The notes: generated by a model from the sequence alone, not told the origin. 50,868 nucleotides of DNA from DATCZB01 sp035513215 (GCA_035513215.1 DATKCK010000002.1:1-50868); one strand, 5' to 3'; counted from the stretch's first letter, positions 25,631 to 34,237 are shown. Numbers and translations are program-made.

Positions 25631-26506
25631 ATGTCGAGACTGGCGCTCGCCTGCGAGTACGACGGCACCGATTTCGTCGGCTGGCAGGCGCAGGCCAACG
25701 GACGCTCCGTCCAGGCCGCGCTCGCCGAGGCCATCTCGGCCGTCGCCGACGAGCCCGTCGGCGTGCACGGCGCCGGTCGCACCGACGCCGGCGTCCATGC
25801 CGATTGCCAGATCGCGCACTTCGACACGCGCGCCGCGCGAACACCGCGGCAATGGCTGCTCGGTATCAACTCGAATCTGCCCGACGACGTCTCGGTGCAA
25901 GCGGTCGTGCCCGTGCCCGCGAGCTTCGATGCGAGGCGCTCGGCGCTCTGGCGCGAGTACCGTTATACGATCGCCTGCCGGCAGACACGGCCGGCGCAAG
26001 ACCGTCGCTTCGTCTGGTGGCTGCGCGATACGCTCGATTGCGACGCGATGACGGCTGCGGCCTCGGCCTGGCTCGGCGAGCGCGACTTCTCGGCTTTTCG
26101 CGCCGCGCAGTGCCAGTCGACGACGCCGATGCGGCGAATGCTCGGAATCGCGATAGCGAAGGCGCCCGATCGGCTCGAGCTCAGGTTCAGGGCCAACGCC
26201 TTTCTCTATCATATGGTGCGCAATCTCGTCGGCGCGATGGTCGCGATCGGCCGCGGCGAGCAGCCCGTCGCGTGGGCGCGCGAGCTGATTGCGAGCCGCG
26301 ACCGCAGCCGCGGCGCCGCGACGGCGCCGGCGCAGGGACTGTCGCTCGCGGCGGTCGGGTACCCGGAAAGTTTTGGGGTGCCGATTGTGCCGATTGGGGT
26401 CAGACCCCTTTCAGGTTCGGTCCCCGAACCTGAAAGGGGTCTGACCCCGTCTTCGACCGCGTCACCGACCCCGTCTGCGCCGTCTTCGACCCGGAAAGGG
26501 CTCTGA
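25631..26506 (+). CDS. truA: tRNA pseudouridine synthase A, with a repeat-derived C-terminal tail
   Basis: Isomerises U38-U40 in tRNA anticodon stems. The catalytic Asp52 is in GRTDAGVHA; FRANAFLYHMVRNLVGAM and the terminal APAQGLSLAAVGYPE are family signatures. Normal TruA ends at about this YPE..F..P point (FGVP, residue ~251). Here the frame continues 40 residues through a REPIN-like repeat and a second half-repeat (VRPLSGSVPEPERGLTPSS...), stopping at a TGA in the half-repeat. The tail is low-complexity and unlikely to be functional. trpF, usually next, is absent. Confidence 0.93.
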   Translation: MSRLALACEYDGTDFVGWQAQANGRSVQAALAEAISAVADEPVGVHGAGRTDAGVHADCQIAHFDTRAARTPRQWLLGINSNLPDDVSVQAVVPVPASFDARRSALWREYRYTIACRQTRPAQDRRFVWWLRDTLDCDAMTAAASAWLGERDFSAFRAAQCQSTTPMRRMLGIAIAKAPDRLELRFRANAFLYHMVRNLVGAMVAIGRGEQPVAWARELIASRDRSRGAATAPAQGLSLAAVGYPESFGVPIVPIGVRPLSGSVPEPERGLTPSSTASPTPSAPSSTRKGL

Positions 26507-26510
26507 CCCC
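26395..26510. repeat. REPIN-like repeat, copy 5, plus an extra right half
   Basis: Perfect 25-base arms with a 3-base loop (26396-26448), then a mutated right arm GGAAAGGGCTCTGACCCC at 26493-26510. The element is inside the 3' end of truA and supplies its stop codon. Confidence 0.92.
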
Positions 26511-26535
26511 ATGCTGTTATCATTTCGCATGGGGT
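26506..26535 (+). promoter_or_regulatory. Hairpin in the accD leader
   Basis: ACCCCATGC (26506-26514) pairs perfectly with GCATGGGGT (26527-26535) across a 12-base loop. It ends 13 bases before the accD ATG and reuses the end of the half-repeat. A role in accD translation is possible but unproven. Confidence 0.4.
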
Positions 26536-26548
26536 TGCGGGACACTAG

Positions 26549-27409
26549 ATGAGCTGGTTCGACAAATTGATGCCGTCGCGCATTCGCACGGAACAGCGCA
26601 ACCGCCGCTCGGTGCCCGAAGGCCTCTGGGTCAAGTGTCCGAATTGCCAAGCGCAGCTCTACGTAGCCGATCTCAAGCGCAACCTTCAGGTTTGCCCCAC
26701 ATGCGATCATCATCTGCGCATCGATGCGCGCGACCGGCTCGGGCTCTTTCTCGACGAAGGCACGGGCAGGGAGATCGGAGCCTCGCTCGAGCCCCAGGAT
26801 CCACTCAAGTTCAAGGACTCGAAGCGGTATCGCGATCGTCTAGCCGATTACCAGAAAAGGACCGGCGAGAAGGACGCGATGGTCGTCATGGCCGGCGAGC
26901 TGAAGTCGATTCCGATCGTGGCGGCCGCATTCGAGTTCGAGTTTATGGGCGGATCGATGGGCTCCGTCGTCGGCGAGCGTTTCGTGCGCGGGATCGCGCG
27001 CGCGATTGAGGATAAGAGGCCTGTCGTCTCGTTCGCCGCGAGCGGCGGCGCCAGGATGCAGGAAGCGCTGTTTTCGCTGATGCAGATGAGCAAGACGAGC
27101 GCGGCGATCGCGATGCTCGGCGAGGCGGGCCTGCCTTACATTTCCGTCGTCACGGATCCGACGCTCGGCGGCGTCTCCGCCTCGCTCGCGATGCTCGGCG
27201 ACGTCAACATTGCCGAGCCCGGCTCACTCGTTGGTTTCGCGGGGCCGCGCGTGATCGAGCAGACAGTCGGCGAGAAGCTGCCCGAAGGCTTTCAGCGCGC
27301 CGAGTTCCTGCTCGAGAAAGGCGCTCTCGACATGATCGTCGATCGCCGGCACATGCGCGACGAGATCGCGTCGCTGTTGAACAAGCTCTTGCCCGAAGCG
27401 CGCAATTGA
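26549..27409 (+). CDS. accD: Acetyl-CoA carboxylase carboxyltransferase subunit beta
   Basis: Transfers carboxyl from biotin to acetyl-CoA, together with AccA, to start fatty-acid synthesis. 286 aa. The N-terminal zinc ribbon has Cys30, Cys33, Cys49 and Cys52 (CPNC...CPTC). The crotonase-like core has FEFEFMGGSMGSVVGERFV, SGGARMQEALFSLMQM and DPTLGGVSASLAMLGD. E. coli carboxyltransferase binds its own mRNAs through this zinc ribbon, which gives some interest to the hairpin in its leader. TGA overlaps the folC TTG start. Confidence 0.96.
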   Translation: MSWFDKLMPSRIRTEQRNRRSVPEGLWVKCPNCQAQLYVADLKRNLQVCPTCDHHLRIDARDRLGLFLDEGTGREIGASLEPQDPLKFKDSKRYRDRLADYQKRTGEKDAMVVMAGELKSIPIVAAAFEFEFMGGSMGSVVGERFVRGIARAIEDKRPVVSFAASGGARMQEALFSLMQMSKTSAAIAMLGEAGLPYISVVTDPTLGGVSASLAMLGDVNIAEPGSLVGFAGPRVIEQTVGEKLPEGFQRAEFLLEKGALDMIVDRRHMRDEIASLLNKLLPEARN

Positions 27410-28689
27410 GACGATTCGAAACGCTCGGCGAGTGGCTCGCGTGGCTTTCGACGCTGCACCCGAAGCAGATCGACATGAGTCTCGAGCGGGTCTCGGGCGT
27501 GCTCGAGCGACTCGACATCGCCGATCCGCCGTACGAGGTCATTGCGGTCGGCGGTACCAACGGCAAGGGTTCCTGCGTCGCATTGCTCGAGAGCATCTAT
27601 CTCGCGGCCGGATACGCCGTCGGCGCATTCACGTCGCCGCACCTCATCGCGTTCAACGAGAGAATCCGCTTCGGCGGCCGTGACCTCGGCGACGCGGCGC
27701 TGATCGAGCTGTTCGAGCTGATGGACGCCGCGCGCGGCGAGCTGACGCTGTCCTACTTCGAGGCCTCGGCCGTTGCAGCCATGCTGCACTTCGCGCGCGC
27801 GGGCGCCGACGTCGCCGTGCTCGAGGTCGGCATGGGCGGACGTCTCGACGCCGTCAATGCGCTCGACGCCGATGCCGCGCTGATCGTCAGCGTCGACCTC
27901 GATCACATGGAGTACCTGGGACCCGACCGCGACGCAATCGGACGCGAGAAGGCCGGCATCGCCCGGCCGGGTAGGCCGGTCATCGTCGCCGATCGCGAGC
28001 CGCCGCAGGGGCTGCTCGATGAGATCGCGCGGCGCGGCGGCGAGATGCGGGCGATCGGTGCCGATTTCAGCGCCGAGCCGCTCGGCAAGCGATTCGCCTA
28101 CCGCGCGGAGGGCCTGGCCGAGCGCCTCTTCCCGCAACCGGCTTTCGGCAGCCGCATTCAGCTTGCGAACGCGGCTGCCGTCGTCGCCGTCACCGATGCG
28201 ATGCAGGCGCGGCTGCCCGTTGCCGACGAGCAGATCGCGACCGGGCTCGAGACGGCCCGTCTCAGGGGGCGGTTCGAGCGCGCTTTCGTCACCGGAGGTG
28301 ACCGTGCCAGCCGCGTCGAATGGGTCTTCGACGTCGCGCATAATCCGGCCGCGGCGGCGCTGTTTCACGAGGCGGTGACGGGACTCGATCCCGTGCCGCG
28401 CACGATAGCTGTGTTCGGCGCGATGGCCGACAAGGATATCGCTGCCGTCGTCCGGCCGTTCGTCGAGCTCGTCGACGCCTGGTTCGTCGGCGGACTCGAT
28501 TCGGACCGCGGCGCCGATCCCGAAGACCTCGCGGCTCTGTTGCGCCGCGAGGGCGCGCGCCATGTGTCGGTCTATGACGACATCGGCGCCGCCGCAATCG
28601 CGGCGATCGAGACGCGGGCCGATCGAGCACTCGCCTTCGGCTCCTTCTATACCGTCGGTCCCGCGATGCAGGCGGTTGGGCTATACTGA
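27406..28689 (+). CDS. folC: Bifunctional folylpolyglutamate / dihydrofolate synthase
   Basis: Adds glutamate to dihydropteroate and folates. 427 aa. Mur-ligase-like ATP site GGTNGKGS (49-56), then TSPHLIAFNERIRFGG, VLEVGMGGRLDAVNA, the FDVAHNP signature of the C-terminal domain and a terminal FGSFYTVGP. The start is a TTG overlapping the accD stop (TTGA), which places MRRFETLGEWLAWL in register with other FolC proteins. The accD-folC pair and the downstream dedD match the usual order. Confidence 0.95.
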   Translation: MRRFETLGEWLAWLSTLHPKQIDMSLERVSGVLERLDIADPPYEVIAVGGTNGKGSCVALLESIYLAAGYAVGAFTSPHLIAFNERIRFGGRDLGDAALIELFELMDAARGELTLSYFEASAVAAMLHFARAGADVAVLEVGMGGRLDAVNALDADAALIVSVDLDHMEYLGPDRDAIGREKAGIARPGRPVIVADREPPQGLLDEIARRGGEMRAIGADFSAEPLGKRFAYRAEGLAERLFPQPAFGSRIQLANAAAVVAVTDAMQARLPVADEQIATGLETARLRGRFERAFVTGGDRASRVEWVFDVAHNPAAAALFHEAVTGLDPVPRTIAVFGAMADKDIAAVVRPFVELVDAWFVGGLDSDRGADPEDLAALLRREGARHVSVYDDIGAAAIAAIETRADRALAFGSFYTVGPAMQAVGLY

Positions 28690-28716
28690 CGATTCCCCAA
28701 GCTACCCGAAATCCTG

Positions 28717-29403
28717 GTGGAACCACACGTAAAGGAACGGATCGTTGGCGCGGCTATTCTCGTTGCGCTCGGCGTCTGGATCATCCCGTGGGTGCTCGAT
28801 GGTCCCGATGAGGCAATCGAAGCCTCCGAGGCCGTTTCCGACGAGCTCCTGCCCGCGAGCGACGACACGGGGCCGGTCCGGAGCGAGACGGTCGAGCTCG
28901 ATCCCGCGCCGCCCGCCCCGAGCAGCCGAGCGGCACGCGCGCCGGACGCTGCGAGCGCGGCGGAACTAGCGCGCGACGAAGCATCCGTTGCCGCGGCCGA
29001 GATTGCCGGCGAAGACGGCAGCGGGACCGGAGACGCCGCGGCGCCGGCCGGGGCTGGCACCGACGACCGGGTTGCGGCCGTAGTGGCCGCCGACGGCGAT
29101 GCGCAGGCGCAGCCGGACCCGGCTGCGGCGGCGCCGGCCCGATCGGCCGCCGCGGTGTCGGCAACGGGCCGCGACGGCTGGGCGGTCCAGCTCGGCGCCT
29201 TCGGCGACCTCGCCAACGCCCATCAGCTCGCCTCGCGCGTTTCGACCTATGGTTATTCGGCCTACGTCTCGGAGTTTCGCTCGGGCGGCGAGACGATGCA
29301 CCGCGTCAGGGTCGGCGGGTTCGACAGCGAGAACGAGGCCGACGCGGCGGCGGGCTCGCTGTCCGCTCATGGCTTTCCCGGGCGCGTGATCTCCCCGGAG
29401 TAG
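28717..29403 (+). CDS. dedD: DedD-like SPOR-domain cell division protein
   Basis: 228 aa, starting at GTG 28717. The N-terminus VKERIVGAAILVALGVWIIP is the single membrane anchor typical of DedD and is followed by LDGP. A long acidic, Ala-rich periplasmic linker follows. The C-terminal SPOR domain (about residues 150-226) begins GWAVQLGAFGDLANA and ends GFPGRVIS. SPOR domains bind denuded septal glycan, so the product is expected at the division site. Position between folC and cvpA supports the name. Confidence 0.88.
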   Translation: MEPHVKERIVGAAILVALGVWIIPWVLDGPDEAIEASEAVSDELLPASDDTGPVRSETVELDPAPPAPSSRAARAPDAASAAELARDEASVAAAEIAGEDGSGTGDAAAPAGAGTDDRVAAVVAADGDAQAQPDPAAAAPARSAAAVSATGRDGWAVQLGAFGDLANAHQLASRVSTYGYSAYVSEFRSGGETMHRVRVGGFDSENEADAAAGSLSAHGFPGRVISPE

Positions 29404-29413
29404 CTGCCAGACG

Positions 29414-29977
29414 ATGTCATGGATTGACTACGCGATCATCGCGATCTGCCTGGCGTCGGCCGCATTCGGATACTGGCGCGGCTTCGTCAAGGAGGCGATC
29501 GCGCTCGTGACGTGGCTGGTTGCGATCCTGCTCGCGTGGCAGGGCGCCTGGCTCGTCGAGGACAGGCTCGGCGAGTGGACCGCCGCTCCGGAGCTGCGCG
29601 TCTGGGCGGCGCGCGCGATTATCTTCATCGGCGTGCTGATCGTCGGCGGCCTGCTTGCCTGGCTCATGCGGGCGCTGATACGGAGCACGGGACTGTCGAG
29701 CACCGACCGGTCGCTCGGCGCGCTGTTCGGCCTCGCGCGCGGCGTGCTGCTCGCGGGGCTGCTGGCGATCGTCATCGGGCTCGCCGAGCTCGACGACGAG
29801 TCGTGGTGGGCCGGCGCTCGATTGCGCCCCTTTTGCGAGCAGGTGGCGGAGGGAATCATTTACTATGCCGGCCTCGGGCGGCGGTATCTCGAGGGCGAAG
29901 ATCCGCTCGGCGTCGAGAGTGCCGGGGTCGCCGCGGGCGACGTCGTCGCCGAAGGTGAGATTGTCCGGACTCTATAG
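29414..29977 (+). CDS. cvpA: CvpA family membrane protein
   Basis: 187-aa inner-membrane protein with about four hydrophobic helices. It begins WIDYAIIAICLASAAFGYWRG and includes the conserved FVKEAIALVTWLVAI and STDRSLGALFGLARG segments. CvpA is needed for colicin V production in E. coli, and the family also affects envelope stress tolerance and purF expression; its molecular function is not settled. 10 bases after dedD, 11 bases before purF. Confidence 0.92.
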   Translation: MSWIDYAIIAICLASAAFGYWRGFVKEAIALVTWLVAILLAWQGAWLVEDRLGEWTAAPELRVWAARAIIFIGVLIVGGLLAWLMRALIRSTGLSSTDRSLGALFGLARGVLLAGLLAIVIGLAELDDESWWAGARLRPFCEQVAEGIIYYAGLGRRYLEGEDPLGVESAGVAAGDVVAEGEIVRTL

Positions 29978-29988
29978 GGATTGAGCGT

Positions 29989-31521
29989 ATGTGTGGAATC
30001 GTAGGTATCGTCGGGCGCTCGGCCGTCAATCAGAGGATTTACGATGCGCTGACGGTGCTTCAGCACCGCGGCCAGGATGCGGCCGGCATCATCACCGAGC
30101 GCAACGGCCACCTCTTCATGCGCAAGCGCAACGGCCTCGTGCGCGACGTGTTTCAGGAACGGCACATGGTGGGCCTGCGCGGCAACATCGGCCTCGGCCA
30201 CATCCGTTATCCCACGGCGGGCAGCGCGAGCCTGCACGAAGCCCAGCCGTTCTACGTCAATTCGCCGTACGGTATCTGTCTCGGCCACAACGGCAATCTC
30301 GTCAACACCGAGGAGCTCAAAGCCCTGATCGTGCACCAGGATCGCAGGCACCTGAACACGACCTCGGACTCCGAGCTCCTGCTCAACGTCTTTGCGCACG
30401 AGCTCGCCCAGCGCGATAGCTCGGCGCTCAGGCCCGACGACATTCTCGACGCCGTTCAGGCCGTGCACGCGCGCTGCTCGGGCGCCTATGCCGTCGTTGC
30501 GCTGATCGTCGGTCACGGCGTCGTCGCGTTTCGCGACCCGCACGGCATCCGGCCGGTTGTGCTCGGGGTTCGCAGGACGCCGATGGGCACGGAGCGCATG
30601 GTCGCTTCGGAGAGCGTCGCGCTCGATGCGCTCGACTTCGAGCTCGAGCGCGATATCCGGCCGGGCGAAGCGGTGTTCATCGATCACGACGGCCAGCTCT
30701 ACAGCAAGGCCTACGAGGGCGAGGCGACCTTCGCGCCCTGCATCTTCGAGTACGTCTACTTCTCGCGCCCCGACTCGATTCAGAATAACGTCTCGGTCTA
30801 CAAGGCCAGGCTCAGAATGGGGGAGACGTTGGCAGAGAAGATCGAGAGGCTGAGGCCCGATCACGACATCGACGTCGTGATACCGATTCCCGACACGTCG
30901 CGCACGGCCGCGATGCAGGTGGCGCACGGCCTCGGCGTCAAGTACCGCGAAGGCTTCATCAAGAACCGCTACATCGGGCGGACCTTCATCATGCCGGAGC
31001 AGGCGGCGCGCACGGCGTCTGTCAGGCGCAAGCTCAACGCCATCGAGCTCGAGTTTCGCGGCAAGAACGTGCTGCTCGTCGACGATTCTATCGTGCGCGG
31101 TACGACGTCGCGGCAGATCATCGAGATGGCGCGCGAGGCCGGAGCCCGCCAGGTTTTCATGGCGTCGGCCGCGCCGCCCGTGCGTTATCCCAATGTCTAC
31201 GGCATCGACATGCCAGCCGCGTCCGAGCTCGTCGCCGCGAAACGGACCGAGGCCGAGGTCGAGCGCATCATTGGCGCCGACTGGCTCGTCTATCAGGATC
31301 TCGAGGACCTCGAGGACTCGGTGCGGCACGAGCGAGCCAACGTCACGGTCTTCGACACGTCCTGCTTCTCGGGCAAGTACATCACCGGCGATGTGACCGA
31401 CGCCTATCTGGGCGAGCTCGAGCGAAGGCGCGGCAACGCCGTCAAGGCCGAGCGTGACAGTCAGATCCGGCGCGAGGAGCTCGACGACGAGAACGTGCAG
31501 ATCGTGGCCGGGGGGATCTAG
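29989..31521 (+). CDS. purF: Amidophosphoribosyltransferase
   Basis: Commits PRPP to purine synthesis, using glutamine. 510 aa. The protein begins MCGIVGIVG, so Cys2 becomes the N-terminal nucleophile with no propeptide. HRGQDAAGI and GHNGNLVNTEEL lie in the glutaminase domain. The PRPP motif is VLLVDDSIVRGTTSRQI in the phosphoribosyltransferase half. Last gene of the fimV-purF run. A complex palindromic repeat array begins immediately after the stop. Confidence 0.96.
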   Translation: MCGIVGIVGRSAVNQRIYDALTVLQHRGQDAAGIITERNGHLFMRKRNGLVRDVFQERHMVGLRGNIGLGHIRYPTAGSASLHEAQPFYVNSPYGICLGHNGNLVNTEELKALIVHQDRRHLNTTSDSELLLNVFAHELAQRDSSALRPDDILDAVQAVHARCSGAYAVVALIVGHGVVAFRDPHGIRPVVLGVRRTPMGTERMVASESVALDALDFELERDIRPGEAVFIDHDGQLYSKAYEGEATFAPCIFEYVYFSRPDSIQNNVSVYKARLRMGETLAEKIERLRPDHDIDVVIPIPDTSRTAAMQVAHGLGVKYREGFIKNRYIGRTFIMPEQAARTASVRRKLNAIELEFRGKNVLLVDDSIVRGTTSRQIIEMAREAGARQVFMASAAPPVRYPNVYGIDMPAASELVAAKRTEAEVERIIGADWLVYQDLEDLEDSVRHERANVTVFDTSCFSGKYITGDVTDAYLGELERRRGNAVKAERDSQIRREELDDENVQIVAGGI

Positions 31522-31522
31522 G

Positions 31523-31650
31523 TTTGGGGTCAGGTTTGGGGTCAGACCCCTTCAGGTTGGGTCAGGTTTGGGGTCAGACCCCTTCAGGTTGGGTCTGACC
31601 CAACCTGAAGGGGTCTGACCCCAAACCTGGACCCCAAATCTGACCCCGTC
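31523..31650. repeat. REPIN-like array, copy 6, with a perfect 67-base palindrome
   Basis: A 32-base unit starting CAGGTTTGGGGTCAGACCCC occurs twice in direct tandem (31531-31562 and 31563-31594). The second unit is the left arm of a perfect palindrome: 33-base arms 31563-31595 and 31597-31629 around a single T (31596). Additional half units flank it (GTTTGGGGT at 31523, and CCCCAAATCTGACCCCG after 31632). It separates purF from the next kinase gene. Confidence 0.93.
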
Positions 31651-31666
31651 GGCACCGAGGTGGCGC

Positions 31667-32881
31667 ATGCGGTTTTGCCTGATCGATTCCGATGCAAGCT
31701 TCCGCAAGAAGCTGCGCTACCATCTCGAGGTCGAGTGGCCCGATGCCGATATCGTCGAGTTCGAGTTCGCGACGGCTGCCGTGCCCTCGCCCGGCACGCT
31801 TTCCGATTGCGACGCGACTTTAGTCGGCTGCCCGCAGCACGGGCACGAAGGCTTCGCCGGCCTCGAGCGGCTGTTCGACCGCAGCTTCTTCCCGCCGGCC
31901 GTCCTGTTCGCCGCGCGCGGTGACGAGTTTCTTGCCGTCGACGCGCTGAAGGCAGGCGCCGCAAGCTACTTTCCGAAGGATCACGTTCAACATCGCCGTC
32001 TCATCGATACGCTGCGGGAAGTGCTCGGCGCCGAGCGTGGCGCCGCCGGCCCGGCGCTCGTCGGCACGCACGGGCAGTATCGGTTCGTCCGCGAGCTGCA
32101 TTCGACCGACATCGCGACAGTCTATCTCGCCGAGCGGATCGATAACGGCGACGAGCAGCTCGCGATCAAGCTGATCCGGTATGTGCCGGACACGGGCGGC
32201 GAGCGGCTGTTCGACCGCTTTCTGCAGGAATACGAGATCATCGCCCGGATCGACCATCCGAACGTCGTCAGAATCTCCGATCTCGGTGTGGCCGACGATC
32301 ACGCCTTTATCGCGATGGAATATCTTGCGAGCGGGCGCCTGTCCGATCGGCTTGGAACGGCCCTGCCGCCGCCGATAGCGATCGAGTACCTGGCGCAGAT
32401 CGCGAGCGCGCTCGACGCAGTGCACGGCATGGGCATTCTGCATCGCGACCTGAAGCCCGCGAACATCATGTTTCGCGCGGACGACAGCATCGCACTGATC
32501 GATTTCGGTCTCGCCAAATGGATGCAGCTCGAGGCCGCGCTGACCGGCAAGGGTCAGATCTTCGGCACGCCTTATTATATGAGTCCCGAGCAGGGCCACG
32601 CGGAGACGACGGATGAGCGCGCCGACCTCTACAGCCTCGGCTGCATCTTCTACGAGATGCTGACCGGCAAGCGGCCGTTCACGAGCTCGTCCGCGATGGG
32701 CATCATCTACCGGCATGCGAATTCGCTGCGGCCGGATCTCGATCCATCGCTCTTAGCCTATCAGCCGCTGCTCGATCGGCTCATGGCCGTCGCGCCCGCG
32801 GATCGGTTTCAGTCCGCGGCGAAGCTGCTCGACGCGATCGAGGCATTGACGGACCCGGCCGCACGCTCAGTCTCGCGCTAA
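31667..32881 (+). CDS. Receiver-like domain fused to a Ser/Thr protein kinase
   Basis: 404 aa, no membrane segment. Residues 1-~120 look like a response-regulator receiver: an acidic pair at the first strand (LIDSD) and a conserved Lys104 (YFPKDH). The third strand reads CDATLVGCP, so the phosphoacceptor Asp position is a Gly: a pseudo-receiver. Residues ~138-390 form a Hanks kinase with Lys168 (LAIKLI), HRDLKPAN (259-266), DFG (279-281) and GTPYYMSPEQ. The nucleotide loop is unusual (VRELHSTDIATVYLA), with none of the normal glycines. Its 3' end overlaps convergent lpxH by 15 bases. Confidence 0.85.
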   Translation: MRFCLIDSDASFRKKLRYHLEVEWPDADIVEFEFATAAVPSPGTLSDCDATLVGCPQHGHEGFAGLERLFDRSFFPPAVLFAARGDEFLAVDALKAGAASYFPKDHVQHRRLIDTLREVLGAERGAAGPALVGTHGQYRFVRELHSTDIATVYLAERIDNGDEQLAIKLIRYVPDTGGERLFDRFLQEYEIIARIDHPNVVRISDLGVADDHAFIAMEYLASGRLSDRLGTALPPPIAIEYLAQIASALDAVHGMGILHRDLKPANIMFRADDSIALIDFGLAKWMQLEAALTGKGQIFGTPYYMSPEQGHAETTDERADLYSLGCIFYEMLTGKRPFTSSSAMGIIYRHANSLRPDLDPSLLAYQPLLDRLMAVAPADRFQSAAKLLDAIEALTDPAARSVSR

Positions 32882-33592
32882 GGCTTCCTGCGTCGGGCCG
32901 TCGGCGTCCCAGCGGACGTAGCCGCCGGACCCGTACCAGTCGTTCAGAACGATGCGGACTGCCGGCTCGTCGTCGAGATCGAATCGATGGATCGCCGGCC
33001 GGTGCGTGTGCCCGTGCAACATCAGGCGAACATCGAAGCGGCGCATGGTCTCGCGCACGGTTTCGTCGTTGACGTCCATGATCTGCTCGGGCTTCGCCGC
33101 CATTTCGGTCTGACTCAGCTGTCTCAGGCCTGCTGCGATCCGGCGGCGCTCCTCGAGCGGCTTGCCGAGGAAATCGCGCTGCCAGGCCGGGGCCCGGAGC
33201 TGGCTTCGAAGCTCCTGGTAACGGACGTCGTCGGTGCACAGCAGATCGCCGTGGGTCAGGAGCACGGCCTCGCCGTAAAGGTCGATCCGCTCGAACTCGC
33301 CGAGCAGGCGCATGCCCGTCGCCTCCGAGAGCGCCTCGCCGACGAGGAAGTCGCGGTTCCCGTGCATGAACAGGCACCGCGTGCCCGAGCGCGTGAGCTT
33401 CGCGACCGCATCGACGATCGGCTTCAGGCCCGGGTCGTCGTCGTCGTCGCCGATCCATGCCTCGAACAGGTCGCCCAGTATGTAGAGCGCTTCGGCGTTG
33501 CGGGCCTCTCGTTGCGTGAACGCGACGAAGTCCTCGATCGCCTCGGGCCGCGCGGGATCGAGATGCAGGTCGGAGATGAGCAGGACGGCCAT
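32867..33592 (-). CDS. lpxH: UDP-2,3-diacylglucosamine diphosphatase
   Basis: Peripheral-membrane metallophosphoesterase that makes lipid X in lipid A synthesis. 241 aa. Metal ligands are visible: Asp8 and His10 (ISDLHL), Asp41 (LGDLFEAWIGDD), Asn79 (HGNRDF), His114 (LTHGDLLC), and HGHTH near the C-terminus. The internal SQTEMAAKPEQIMDVN segment is characteristic of LpxH. Probably translated with the PPIase gene 7 bases upstream on the same strand. Confidence 0.95.
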   Translation of the reverse strand: MAVLLISDLHLDPARPEAIEDFVAFTQREARNAEALYILGDLFEAWIGDDDDDPGLKPIVDAVAKLTRSGTRCLFMHGNRDFLVGEALSEATGMRLLGEFERIDLYGEAVLLTHGDLLCTDDVRYQELRSQLRAPAWQRDFLGKPLEERRRIAAGLRQLSQTEMAAKPEQIMDVNDETVRETMRRFDVRLMLHGHTHRPAIHRFDLDDEPAVRIVLNDWYGSGGYVRWDADGPTQEALARD

Positions 33593-33599
33593 CGGCCGC

Positions 33600-34217
33600 C
33601 TACTCGTCCTGATCCTCTTCGTCGTCGAGGAGGACGACGCGCTCGATGATGATGGGATCGGCCGGCACGTCGCGGTCGAATTCTCCGCCGGCGCCGGTCG
33701 GCACCGCGCCGATCAGATCGACGACCTCCATGCCTTCGACGACCTCGCCGAAGACGGCGTAGCCCCAGCGCGTCGGGCGCGGGTTCAGGCTCGGGTTGTC
33801 GACGAGGTTGAGATAGAACTGCGCATCGGCGGAGTGCGGGTCGTTGCCGCGCGCCATCGCGATCGTGCCGCGCAGGTTCGACAGCCCGTTACCGGACTCG
33901 TTGACGACGGTGCGCTGCACGGGCTTGAGCGTGAGATCGGGCGTGTAGCCGCCGCCCTGGACGACGAAGCCTGCGGCGACGCGATGAAAAACCGTGCCTT
34001 CGTAATGGTCGTCGACGACGTATTGCAGAAAGTTCTGCACGGTTTCGGGCGCGCGGGCGGCGTCGAGCGCGGCGACGAAATGGCCGATCGATGTTTCGAT
34101 CCTGACTCTGGCCTCCCCGGATATGAAGATCTGCCTGTTCTCGACGGTCGCACCTTCCTGGGCGACGGCGGCAGTCGAGGCGAGCGCGACGAGTCCGACG
34201 GCAAGAGCCTTACGCAT
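33600..34217 (-). CDS. Periplasmic cyclophilin-type peptidyl-prolyl isomerase
   Basis: 205 aa starting at ATG 34217, which gives a clean signal peptide (MRKALAVGLVALASTAAVAQ); the frame could open 12 bases upstream. The cyclophilin core is clear: FHRVAAGFVVQGGGYT, RGTIAMARGNDPHSADAQFY and YAVFGEVVEGMEVVD. The bacterial-type active-site Arg (FHR) is present. Predicted to help outer-membrane protein folding, like PpiA. A very acidic end (LLDDEEDQDE) is unusual. Lies between lpxH and folD on the minus strand. Confidence 0.9.
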   Translation of the reverse strand: MRKALAVGLVALASTAAVAQEGATVENRQIFISGEARVRIETSIGHFVAALDAARAPETVQNFLQYVVDDHYEGTVFHRVAAGFVVQGGGYTPDLTLKPVQRTVVNESGNGLSNLRGTIAMARGNDPHSADAQFYLNLVDNPSLNPRPTRWGYAVFGEVVEGMEVVDLIGAVPTGAGGEFDRDVPADPIIIERVVLLDDEEDQDE

Positions 34218-34237
34218 GCATCCGATCATAGCGCAGA

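Noticed and set aside
23810..26212. 800-aa minus-strand open frame over fimV and truA
   Set aside because: Low-complexity antisense reading of the acidic FimV tail; no start signal or recognisable domain.
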